Assembly: GCA_021234155.1 (NCBI GenBank)
Contig: JAJEKV010000053.1
Coordinates: 2,509,020-2,573,019 of the forward strand
Direction: 5' to 3'
Length of the DNA: 64,000 nt
Source of the DNA: Isoetes taiwanensis
Taxonomy: Eukaryota > Streptophyta > Lycopodiopsida > Isoetales > Isoetaceae
Shown one piece after another: positions 45,610 through 55,991 of this stretch (the first letter of the stretch is position 1; each line of letters starts with the position of its first letter). Position numbers and translations under genes: made by a program. The notes beneath the pieces were generated by a model, which saw only the letters and a list, made by a program, of their open reading frames with translations, did not search any database and had not been told where the DNA came from.

Positions 45610-46842
45610 ATGGCCCGCACAAAACAGACCGCCCGCAAAGTTGTGCCTGATGGATATGTCAGCGCCCAGGAGAAAGCAGCGCAGCAGAAGGCCCAAGACT
45701 ATCAGGAGCGAACCGAGCAGGAGCGCAAAGAACAGGAGGCCCAAACCAACCCCGACACGCAGGAGGAGGCCCCTGAGCACCAGGAGGAGGAACAACTCCA
45801 AAACCTTGAGGAGTCAGAGGAGGTTCCCGTAGACGAAGAAGCCGCAGAGAAGCTGAGGAGGGAACTTGAGGAAGAACTCTTCGGCGATGTCGACAAGCAG
45901 AGGGACGGGAGCAAAAAGAGGAAGAGGGATGGCGAGGAAGGAGGGGAAAAGAAATCTAAGGAGGAGCGTCGCAGGGCCAAAGAGGAGCGACGCAAGAAGA
46001 AAGAAGAGAAGAGGCAGAGGAGGGAGGAGAAGTTGAAGAAAAGGGAGGAACGGGAAAAGCGGAGGGCAGCAAAAGGAAAAGATCCTGCACTGCCAGCAGA
46101 TACAAAGCGCAAGACGAAGAAGACTCCCGCCAAAGGAGTCACTATACACGAGCCGGACCCGGAGAGGCCACCATCCTCATCTGACACTGAGTGAGATGAG
46201 GAAGCTAGAAGACCTGACCCAGCCGAGGGCTCTGGACCCTCAAATACAGCGCGGGAGGAGGAGGACGTAGTGGCAAATGCAGCGCCATACCCTAGGTGGC
46301 CGTCGCCGAAGCATTCCAGCGACAGCACGAAGAAGCCAAAGCCACAAAGGGAGTCATATGTGCTGAAGCAGGACCTGGAATATCGAAAGAAGATGAAAGA
46401 GTATACTTCGTTCATGAAAATGCACGAAGAATACTCTAAATATTACGAGGAGCACAAGGTGACATTCGTCGAAGGAGGTCGGCCGACAAAGAACAACACA
46501 CTCAAGCCACCACCTGAGAAACCAGCTCCACCAAAGAAGCCTGTTAAGAGGAAAGCAGACTCCAAATTTTCAAGAGCGGCCAAAGAAATCAAACATTTCC
46601 AGTGGAGTTACGGCTTCCTTATCCCCAGAGCCCCCTTTGCACGACTCACAAGGGAAGTTTTGCAGGAATTCGACTCCTCGAAGCGCGTCACAGATGATAT
46701 GCTGCTGGCGTTACAAGAGGCGGCCGAGCAACATATAGTGCAGAGCTTCGAAGACTCGATTGCATGTGCTATGCATGCAAAAAGAGTGACATGTATGCCA
46801 AAAGATATGAGGCTTGCTAAGTTTATTAAGAAAGAATTCTAG
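45610..46842 (+). CDS. Giant CENH3-like histone H3 variant with H3 tail, interrupted by one in-frame TGA
   Basis: The ATG (AAAGACATGG, a good context) opens with MARTKQTARK, identical to histone H3 through K9, then VV replaces S10-T11. Residues about 20-190 are very charged: a Gln/Glu-rich part, then a long Arg/Lys/Glu helix likely to be a coiled coil or single helix. A TGA stands at codon 195 (46192-46194); the same frame stays open to TAG at 46840-46842. The second part has a Pro/Lys-rich linker and, from about residue 321, an H3 fold: AAKEIKHF (alpha-N), FLIPRAPFARLTREVLQEF (alpha-1), LLALQEAAEQHIVQSFEDS (alpha-2), AMHAKRVTCMPKDM and RLAKFI (alpha-3). KEIxHFQ, LIPxAPF and ALQEAAE resemble plant CENH3, but loop 1 is not longer than in canonical H3. 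There are no introns. AATAAA follows at 46855. Total 410 residues against about 136 for H3. It could be a pseudogene. Confidence 0.85.
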
Positions 46843-46854
46843 TTAATCATTGTA

Positions 46855-46860
46855 AATAAA
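46855..46860 (+). terminator. Polyadenylation-type signal after the H3-like gene
   Basis: AATAAA lies 13 bases after the final stop codon, followed by T-rich TTTTTGTAAG. This is consistent with a normal polyadenylated transcript rather than a replication-type histone message. Confidence 0.5.
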
Positions 46861-46985
46861 TTTTTGTAAGTATAAGTTTGCAATTTTGCTAAGTAATGTG
46901 TTAAATCTGCCATAACCAAGGTGTATTACAAACTTCTGCATTTGAATTTAACAAAATTGGAGCAAAACTCAGTGTTTTTGGCCCC

Positions 46986-47035
46986 ACCCCTCACAGAGTG
47001 CGCCCAGGCCACTTAGGATTATATTCCTAACTGCC
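46986..47035. repeat. Hairpin repeat R3, right arm lost
   Basis: CCTCACAGAGTGCGCCCAGG ... TTAGGATTATATTCCTAACT is kept, but the outer right arm is replaced by GCCTCGGTCGACC. It lies 144 bp after the stop of the H3-like gene. Confidence 0.8.
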
Positions 47036-47168
47036 TCGGTCGACCCCTAAACTTGGCCAAAACTAATCCAAATGAAGCAAGGGCTTAATGCGACCTATCT
47101 CGACGAGATATGCAGGATTTCACCCTTAGTTCGCATGTTTGGCGTCATTCTCGACCCAAACAGGGCCC

Positions 47169-47233
47169 CGCCCCTCACAAAGTGCGCCCAGGCCACTTAG
47201 GATCATATTCCTAACTGCCTCTCGCGACTGTGT
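47169..47233. repeat. Hairpin repeat R4
   Basis: CCTCACAAAGTGCGCCCAGG ... CTCGCGACTGTGTGAG keeps both stems with small changes. R3 and R4 mirror the R1-R2 pair with similar spacing (about 183 bp). Confidence 0.85.
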
Positions 47234-47415
47234 GAGAGGTCACACCAAAATTGCCCTAATTTGGCCACATTTTTTTTCCCAAAGTAGATAAAAGTTGTTG
47301 CTATAGGATCCTTAAAATACAGTCTTTAGCATAATTAGCCTGTGAATTGTACACCTAGACCTTAGAATCATAGATATCTCCCAACCTTCAACTTCCCCAA
47401 AATTAGGGTTTTGCC

Positions 47416-47423
47416 TATAAATA
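47416..47423 (+). promoter_or_regulatory. Second TATA box in a duplicated promoter-like module
   Basis: TATAAATA in the context TTAGGGTTTTGCC, with ATTTGC a short way downstream, resembling the TATAAATA...TTAGGG...ATTTGC context at 45501. It again lies downstream of a pair of hairpin repeats, so the whole upstream module of the H3-like gene appears to be duplicated. Confidence 0.6.
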
Positions 47424-47439
47424 GGACCACAGGTGTCAT

Positions 47440-47799
47440 TTGCATCCTACACCCTTGCTCCTCACTCTAAGCCGATTTTTCGAGGGCCAAGGCGCTTCCC
47501 CATGCATGCGTCATCCCCGGCTACTCATACTCCATGGCAACCATTGCATTTGGCGATGGTACAACGCCATGCACTCATGGCGGGCCGACATCAACTCTGT
47601 CTTCAATGTCTTTCAGAAGCAGATCGATGTGGAGGCCACTATCAATGCCACCCCCTTCTATCAGGACATTATGTCTGAGTTCCATGCTAAGATAGGACCA
47701 TCTCTAGTAGAGCTCCCACCTTGCATAGGATACTTTGCACAAAATATGGCCCCTCAAAGCAGCTCTCCAAGACATACCAAACATGACAACCTACCCTAG
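47440..47799 (+). CDS. Hypothetical ORF behind the second promoter-like module
   Basis: The open frame includes WRADINSVFNVFQKQIDVEA and TINATPFYQDIMSEFHAKIG with a short polar tail. It begins about 25 bp after the TATA box, so the first in-frame codons may be 5' leader; an acceptor-like CTTTCAG at about 47610 could also mark an exon start. It has no histone fold and no family that I recognise. Its position behind hairpins and a TATA box like those of the H3-like gene suggests a partner gene of the same unit, or a decayed gag-like frame. Confidence 0.35.
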   Translation: MHPTPLLLTLSRFFEGQGASPCMRHPRLLILHGNHCIWRWYNAMHSWRADINSVFNVFQKQIDVEATINATPFYQDIMSEFHAKIGPSLVELPPCIGYFAQNMAPQSSSPRHTKHDNLP

Positions 47800-47959
47800 A
47801 GAACAAAGCAACCCCTACCCAATTATATGTCTGCTGCCCAATAGGGAGGGAGATACTTCTCTTACAATGCACGCCCATAGCCATATTCCTAACCCTTAGA
47901 GGTCAAACCCGGATAGGAGAACCTTCATAGGAGAACCTTCGGTCTGACCCTTAGATATA

Positions 47960-50690
47960 GAGCCAATGCCGTTCATTGCTATTAATAAAGCCAGAGCATT
48001 CCTGGATGGGGGCGTCCCTTTTTTTTTTCGTTTTTACTATTTATTCTGCATCTCTTCATTTGTTGCGCATCGGCATTCTCTTGAGCTAGTTTTTTCTTCT
48101 TCTTCTCTATCCTACCGGTCTTCGATCCTGAGGACAGATTCATTTGCTCGATCACGTTTCCCCTGACATTTCGTCACTCTTCTATGGTTCGGTTGTGGGT
48201 AAGTTTAGTCATTGGCCTCTTGATTTTGATAAGGTTTTAGGGGTTGCTTTTAAGCTAGATTAGGGGTTTATCGTTAGTTTAGAGTTTCTTTTTGTTGGAT
48301 CGCTGTCAGGAATTTAGGTTATCTGCTTCTGTTCATATAGATTCTTAGATGGGTTCGGGTGAGGTTGACTTATTTTTTCCAATACGTTATGGCAGTTTTA
48401 TTTTTTATTGTGATGGTTTTTTCTGGAATGCCCAGTCTTGATTCTTTTTGGGAAGCCCATTTTTCTGTAATTTGACCGGTTATTGTTCCTCTATTCTTCC
48501 TTGCATGAGGCGCTTGAATCATGGGCATTATTGTAGGAGGTTGTCCAGGCTGTAGGTGTTGAGGCCGAATCTCCAAACCACACACGCCCTTTGAACATGT
48601 GCAAAGATGGCTGCAGATCGATCTGGCTTTGGATGCCAAATTTCTGGCTCCTTGAGTATTTACGGCAGTCTTGGATCTTAGTTACGGAGTGCTTGTTTTT
48701 GGGCATAGAGACCAAACGATTGCAGATTATACTTTGAGCATCCGATCGAGCTGCGTGCCCGTTCCAAAGGCTTATTCAGGAGGTCATCCGGTTCTCTCAA
48801 ATACAGCATCTCTGGTATTTTATATTCTTGCATGCACATGTTTAGCTCTAACATTTTAGACTTGAATTCTCAACGCTATCTATTGTGGACAAATTGTTCG
48901 AATGCATCCAAGGATGCAACTGTGGAGATTTGATGTATGGCCAGCAAACATAGCTGTCGTTCCCTCAAACACTATGATTCTATTGTTGCGAAGTGCTGGT
49001 ACAACACCTGGATTTTGTTTTTCCTTTTATTTGCCTCCCAACAGCAGTCATACCACTGTTGTCCGTGCTATTCTTAAACTCTACTAACTCTTCTTCTTTA
49101 ACATTAACAACAAAAGTGTTTATTTTCTGAATAAGCCATTCAACGTCTCTTTGCATAGCCTATAGCAGAATGTAGCAAGTATTCTGTTAGAGAGCATTGC
49201 ATGTGTTCTGTTAGGGAGCATTGCATCCATTCCGTCAGTGCCACTGTTTCTAGGCCCTCTACATATGGTCTTAACGACATTATCCCCGTCAACCATGTTA
49301 GATGTAGGAAGACCATGGCTCATAGCCAGTTCTGCCTTTTTTATGTAGTAACAGATAAATCAGTTCATGCCTGCGAGTGCATCTATGCCTTTATGGAACT
49401 GTCTTTTGGTAGCAACATGAAGCAGAACACCTCCATTTTCTCTATGTGGCCAAGAGATGCATTGTTAGAAATTGAACATTTTACCTCTTTGCCCATGTGC
49501 AGCAGCACAGTACATAACAGCCCATCCTTTTGCATCATATCTACCTTTGTCGTTTTCCAATACTCTCTTCTTGGAGTTCCATTGTGCCCTGCGTGATTTC
49601 TCTGATTCTAAATACTAATACTAATATTGCTTTCGTCCAGAAGATCTGATAGATTAGTTTGTTCTTTCCATGAGATTCTCATGAGAGTGTGCAAATTTTT
49701 GTGAACTAATTCGCACGTTCCTGTTTCATTCATACTAATGTTGTATATGTTTATACATGGTTCCATGGCAATCTCTCCCATATACATTATTCTTACTTGC
49801 GCTAATATTGGTCTTCTGTTTCGAAGGGTTTCTTGGGCAATACCATACGATCTTCAATTGTAGCTTCAACCTTGTGGATCTAACATTGTCCGCAGCCATT
49901 TTGATCTGGCCACAATCTTCGATCTTGAAAGGGCCTGGTTTTTTCTAGAATTCTTTCTCTATTTTGCAACTATCAAGTCTCTCCGACTGTAAAGTTCCCT
50001 CTTTCTTTTTCACTCCATCTAATTTTTATCAGGTTTGTAGGGGCTTAAATGAGTACCTTATGGCGAGGTGTTTTTATGAACTCGGGGGCTAGGATATATA
50101 GATTCCTAAGTGGAGTTGTCTTCTAAGCACATGTTTCATTCATTGTAGAATATTGACGTATTTGTTAGTTGCATGTTGTTGATTGATTGACATTACTTTT
50201 TGTTGCTGGGCAAACTTGAATTTCTATTTCCATTAGAGCAACGTGCATGTGTTTCCAAGATTACTTATGAGATGGATATTTTTTCTAACATTATTTGCGT
50301 TCTTTGTTCCTTTTACATCTTTTTTCTTTCTTTGGCTTCATTGCTCCTTCTAATACCCATGCTTTCATTAAGCCTTCATTTTTGAATTTCATAAGTGATT
50401 TGCATTGATGGTTTACCTTTATAAGTTCGGATGAACCCATTGCTCATATTTGTTATATCTATTAGTTAGATTAGTTTTTGTTTCACAGTATTTTGTCGTC
50501 ATAGTAGTCAATGAGTTTGTCAGCTACATTGGTTCTCTTGTTTAATCTCAAGTGCACTTTGATTGTTGTCGATTTTCGTTGTGCCATTTTTCATGTCTCC
50601 CATTCTCTTTCTGTGTTCTTTTTGTCCGTAGACTTGGGTGTCCTTATACGGCCATTCTTTTCGATCCGTTTGATCCCCCCCCTTTTTTTT
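47960..50690. other. No supported gene; T-rich DNA
   Basis: Short frames only. The segment 48007-48125 (TTCATTTGTT...TTGAGCTAGTTTTT...TCTATCCTACC) is repeated at 60278-60385. Otherwise no named feature is seen. Confidence 0.4.
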
Positions 50691-50696
50691 TTTTTT

Positions 50697-52835
50697 TATT
50701 AATGCAATGATGGCAATTTTACTGGATGTGCAACTGAGCATCTGAGCAATGATGCAGGGTTTGCAATCATGATTTGTTATAAACTGTGTCATATACCATG
50801 GAGGCCTAAATATGGCCATTTCATTTATAACATTTGTTGCACATTTACCATTAGGAAATGTTGGAACGATGATGCAAGTCTGTTAGGCTCAACGCATAAT
50901 CTTCAAGGGCTCAATTGTCAAGAATTGCAAGGGCAATGGTCCCATACGAAGTTAAAATCTGCAAGGCTAAAAATCTATAATCTACATTGCAAATACCCAA
51001 TGTTTATCAGAGGATTAACATTTAGGGCTTTTTGGGTTGCCCTAATATACAAGCTTGTGAGCGGCTGAGCGGCTATCTCTGAATGTCAGTTATGGAAATA
51101 CAAGTTATGGAAATGCTCTGTTCTGGGAGCCGATAACCTAAAGTGCCTTATTTCGCTGAGCCCAGCTCCATATTTTCACATCTTCTGATGTAGAGCTAAG
51201 CAGGCTGGAACAGAATCTCGGCACCATTTAAAGATCTAAGAAGAAGATCCGATGGATTCGGCAGATGAATTTATCGTATTGTAGATGAATCTTGGAAGAG
51301 GAAGTGCCCGGATCTGCAGTTGCCATCTGTAACAGAGCCCTGAATTGAAATACGTGGAGTACTTTGCATTTGCCTGGAGAATACGCAAATGCTTACTTCA
51401 TTCTGCAAATGCATGGAGTGTTGCGTTCATAGAACTCCGAGGTATAAGAAGACGAGTATTCTGTTGCAGAGCTTCAATGCAAAAAACCTGGAGGTTTTTG
51501 CAGACATCTTTCATTGCAGAATATCTATATCAATGCAAAACGAGGGCCAGTACCCAGAAATAACCAGGTTCTTACTATTTTTTTTCGGAAAGACATAGTT
51601 TAATGATATGTAATTCGTATCTTTCAAAGATTATGTCCAAGGATTTCAAACTCCTAGAGGCTATATGTTTATCCCCAGAAAGCCATGTATGCTTGGGTCT
51701 TAAGTTTAGAAACATCCTTAAGGTTGATGTTCTGGATTTCTATATTTAGTTATCAAACAAGTGATTTGTCTATGCATGCTTGCAATAAAGGACACAATCT
51801 ACCTTAAATCTGCAAGAATGCAGATTATACTCTGATGCGTAGGTTGTTGAAGTGGAAGTTATGTTTTTTATGAGAGAACGTAACACGTGCAAATTGAAAG
51901 TTTGGTTTTGAAAAGGAGATTATATAAGCTGAACATTTTATTATGTGCACAAGTGATTCTAGGGAATAAAATGTACCATTTGTTTCACTTTAATCAAATA
52001 AAGTTTGACAGAATTTGCTGCTACAGTCTACTCTACCAGAAGTTGTATTGTCCTTTAACTTTTGGGCAGAAAGATATATGTTGTCCTTGTCCTATTCTGA
52101 TTAAGAGATTTGGACAGGTGGTTAGGCAGTTGCATTATTTTCTCCGTATATTCTTTTAGCTTTTTCTAACTGGCAGGGCAAGAGGCACAATGGGTAATCA
52201 GCGAAGAGCTGAAAATCCCAATGTACCTTTTGGCCCTTGCCCTGATACCGTTTTTACGCTAACAGGGTATTGTTTGGCTGCAGGTACGGGATTTTCTTCC
52301 CATTGTGCTTTTTGCTTTGTAGGTTGGATTTGGCTAAGGATGATGGAGAAATGGAAGAGTGTACGGCCATATTACTTTCAAGATGGTGGCAGAAGGGAAT
52401 GAAAAAGACCAATACATAGTCAAATCATAACGGTCATGATAGCTAGTTTGCTTTTTTGAATACTTCTGATACTTGATGAAACCTGATCTGATGTGAATCC
52501 TTGTTAAACATATGAATATGGAATTTGTCCCAACGTATTTTCATGTCAATCATGTGTACTTTAATGCTTATAAATTGGGGCTGGTGTTTGCTGAAATTTC
52601 TTGAAACGAGATGCTTTAATGCATGCGTAAGATATGGTTCAATAAGTCATTCCTGACAATGATTATGGAATCAGGATTATAGTTTTACTTTGTTATATGA
52701 TAACGTTGATGCAGGACACCAAGAAAGGATGGTACCATCTAGGACTTAATCTGTCCCTTATGGCCAGATAAGACGAAGAAAGGGATTGACCAATGCCGAT
52801 GTTTGCGCTAGTATAGACTAGTTCAAGCCGGTTTT
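50697..52835 (+). repeat. 2.1-kb direct duplication, copy 1
   Basis: The sequence starts TATTAATGCAATGATGGCAA after a T tract and aligns end to end with 53490-55620. It includes the conserved exon-like block at 52174-52290 and several GCAG/GTA-type splice-like words. No complete gene is recognised; a 99-codon frame is open at 50769-51068 in both copies. Confidence 0.9.
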
Positions 52836-53489
52836 TTATGACACTTCCGCATTGGTCTTACCAAAGGCCGCCAAACTTTCTTGGGGTGGCTTATATAGCA
52901 TTTGCTTTTTATAATCATTGTTACTGCTGTGCTTTATATATTTAAGTGCAAGTTTTACTTCTTGATCATCTCATAGTGGCATATATGAATGCAGGCGGAA
53001 TTTGATAATGAAGTGAAAGCCAGAGTTCAAGATTATCATTCCTACTTGGAATATTGAACTAACAAGCTACAATATTGAAGGGGACTGATGTCACAATTTG
53101 TCATTTGGCATAGTGTGCTATTTGGCCGTACAAATATACATGGACTGTTGTCCAACAATGCCACTTGGCTCTGTAGTTTATGCTAGTTGGCTATACATGC
53201 TTCCATTCTTGGAATTTGAGAATTATAAGATATGGACTACATGTGCCTAGCAATGGTACAAAGATAGGGTGGATTATTTGGATATACATATGACAGCACA
53301 GTGCAGCTATAGTTTTTGGAAACTTGATAATCAAAGTATGTTCTAAACATACGATTCTCATAAGCTTTAAAGTATGGGATGAGGCTTAACCCCTGCTGTG
53401 GCAGTGGGGGTTAGCTCTTCCCATGGTCACAAATTGATACTATCAAGGTGTGTTTACCCTCATTCCACGGTAGGTGGTAGGGTTTTTTT
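52836..53489. other. Spacer between the two duplicated blocks
   Basis: About 650 bp of unique-looking AT-rich DNA with no open frame of note. It ends with GGTAGGGTTTTTTTT just before copy 2. Confidence 0.5.
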
Positions 53490-55620
53490 TATTAATGCAA
53501 TGATGGCAATTTTACTGGATGTGCAACTGAGCATCTGAGCAATGATGCAGGGTTTGCAATCATGATTTGTTATAAACTGTGTCATATACCATGGAGGCCT
53601 AAATATGGCCATTTCATTTATAACATTTGTTGCACATTTACCATTAGGAAATGTTGGAACGATGATGCAAGTCTGTTAGGCTCAACGCATAATCTTCAAG
53701 GGCTCAATTGTCAAGAATTGCAAGGGCAATGGTCCCATACGAAGTTAAAATCTGCAAGGCTAAAAATCTATAATCTACATTGCAAATACCCAATGTTTAT
53801 CAGAGGATTAACGTTTAGGGCTTTTTAGGTTGCCCTAATATACAAGCTTGTGGCGAGCCGGGCTATCTCGAATGTCGGTTATGGAAATACAAGTTATGGA
53901 AATGCTCGCCGGGGAGCCGATAACCTAAAGTGCCTTATTTCACGAGCCCAAACTCCATATTTTTCATCTTCTAATGTAGAGCTAAGGCGGTACGGAAACG
54001 TAATCTCTACCATTTAAAGATCTAAGAAGAAGATCCAGATGGATTCCGGCATGAATTTATCAGTATAGCGGATGAATCTTGGAAGAGGAAGTGCCCCATC
54101 TGCCGTTGCATCCATGTAAGAGCCACGAATTGAAATATGGGAGTACTTTGCATTTGCCGGAGAATATGCAAATGCATGCTTCCATTCTCGCAAATGCATG
54201 GAGTGTTAGCGTTCATAGAACTCCGAGGTATAAGAAGACGAGTATTCATTTGCGAAGCTTCAATGCAAAAAAACGGAGGTTTTTTGCGCACATCTTTCAT
54301 TGCGTATATATCTATATCAATGCAAAACGAGGGCCAAGTACCGAAATAACCAAAATCTTACTATTTTTTCTAAAGACATAGTTTAATGATATGTAATTGT
54401 ATTTTTCAAAGATTATGTCCAAGGATTTCAAACTCCTAGAGGCTATATGTTTATCCCTAAAGCCATGTATGCTTGGGTCTTAAGTTTAGAAACATCCTTA
54501 AGGTTGATGTTCGATTTCTATATTTAGTTATCAAACAAGTGATTTGTCTATGCATGCTTGCAATACAGGACACAATCTACCTTAAATCTACAAGAATGCG
54601 TTATTATACTCGATTAGGTTGTTGAAGTGGAAGTTATGTTTTTTATGAGAGAACGTGAATATGTGCAAATTGAAAGTTTGGATTTGAAAAGGAGATTATA
54701 TGTTTTAACATTTTATTATGTGCACAAGTGATTCTAGGAATAAAATGTACCATTTGTTTCACTATAATCAAATAAAGTTTGGCCAATTTGCCACATGAAA
54801 TCTACTCTACCCGGTTGTATTGTCCTTTAACTTTTGGGCGAAAAGATATATGTTGTCCTTGTCCCATTCTCGATTAAGAGATTTGGACAGTGGTTAGGCA
54901 GCTTGCATTATTTTCTCCGTGATATTCTTTTAGCTTTTTCTAACCGGGGGCAAGAGGCACAATGGGTAATCAGCCCGAGTGAAAATCCCAATGTTGCCTT
55001 TTTATTCTTGCCCCGATACCGCTTTTACGCTTAACAGGTATTGTTTGGTCGCGAAAATGGATTTTCTTCCCATTGTGCTTTTTGCTTTTTTGTAGGTTGA
55101 TTTGGCTAAGATGATGGAGAAATGGAAGAGTGTACGGCCATATTACTTTCAAGATGGTGGCGTATGGGAATGAAAAAAGACCAATACATAGTCAAATCAT
55201 AACGGTCATGATAGCTAGTTTGCTTTTTGAATACTTTGAATACTTGATGAAACAGTATAAAACGATCGATGTGAATCCTTGTTAAACATATATGAATATG
55301 GAATTTGTCCCAACGTATTTTCAAGAAGTGTCAACTTCATGTGTACTTTAATGCTTATAAATTAATGGTGTTTACGAAATTTCTTGAAACGAGATGCTTT
55401 AATGCATGTAAGATATGGTTCAATAAGTCATTCCTTTATTAAATGATTATGGAATCGGATTATAGTTTTTACTTGTTATATGATAACGTTGATGCAGGTG
55501 ACAAGCCACCAAGAAAGGATGGTACCATCTAGACTTAACGGTCCTTGTATGGCTGTGATAAGATGCTAGCGGATTGACTAATGGCCGATGTTTGCGCTTA
55601 GTATAGGACTAGTTCAATGC
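53490..55620 (+). repeat. 2.1-kb direct duplication, copy 2
   Basis: The first 350 bp or so are almost identical to copy 1. From about 53850 on, differences are frequent and sit mainly at CTG or CAG words of copy 1 (for example AGCAGGCTGGAACAG becomes AGGCGGTACGGAAACG). Sequence between those words stays nearly identical. Confidence 0.9.
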
Positions 55621-55991
55621 TTTTTTCCGGCCCATCTCATTAGTCCCTTGTGCTCCATGGCTTTTACGATTCTTTCAAATTTGTTGTCCACAATTGCTTC
55701 CTCCCTCTTGTCTTGGCTTAGCCTCCCAATTTCCATATTGGTTCTTATGTGATCGTATATGTTTTCACATAATAACCAATTTCTTTTGTTCTCTCTCCTT
55801 TTACATTCCATTTGCTCCATATTTTTAGTGTCCTTATCTATCCATTCTATTTTATTGCTCTTTTTATCTTGACCACCCCATTGGCCCTTTGTACCCCTTT
55901 GCTTCTGTTGTTCATTGGCTTTGATTTCACTCATTTTGTCCCTCCTCCAGTCTAGAGTAACCACTCCATTCTTCTTTGTTGGATTTGTCAC
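55614..55991 (-). CDS. Hypothetical 125-codon charged ORF on the purine-rich strand
   Basis: The minus frame is Lys/Glu/Arg/Asn-rich (for example QQKQRGTKGQWGGQDKKSNK and NMEIGRLSQDKREEAIVDNK). It continues a minus-strand purine-rich tract that extends to about 58450. Composition alone makes open frames likely on this strand, so coding is uncertain. No family is recognised. Confidence 0.25.
   Translation of the reverse strand: MTNPTKKNGVVTLDWRRDKMSEIKANEQQKQRGTKGQWGGQDKKSNKIEWIDKDTKNMEQMECKRRENKRNWLLCENIYDHIRTNMEIGRLSQDKREEAIVDNKFERIVKAMEHKGLMRWAGKKH

Noticed and set aside
45702-46415. A 237-codon minus-strand Ser/Phe-rich gene
   Set aside because: It is the antisense shadow of the Glu/Lys/Arg-rich insert of the H3-like gene; the plus frame carries recognisable histone sequence at both ends.
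46986-47035. The canonical 3' stem-loop of replication-dependent histone mRNA
   Set aside because: The stem sequence, size and loop do not match that consensus, the same unit occurs upstream of the promoter, and an AATAAA signal follows the stop codon.
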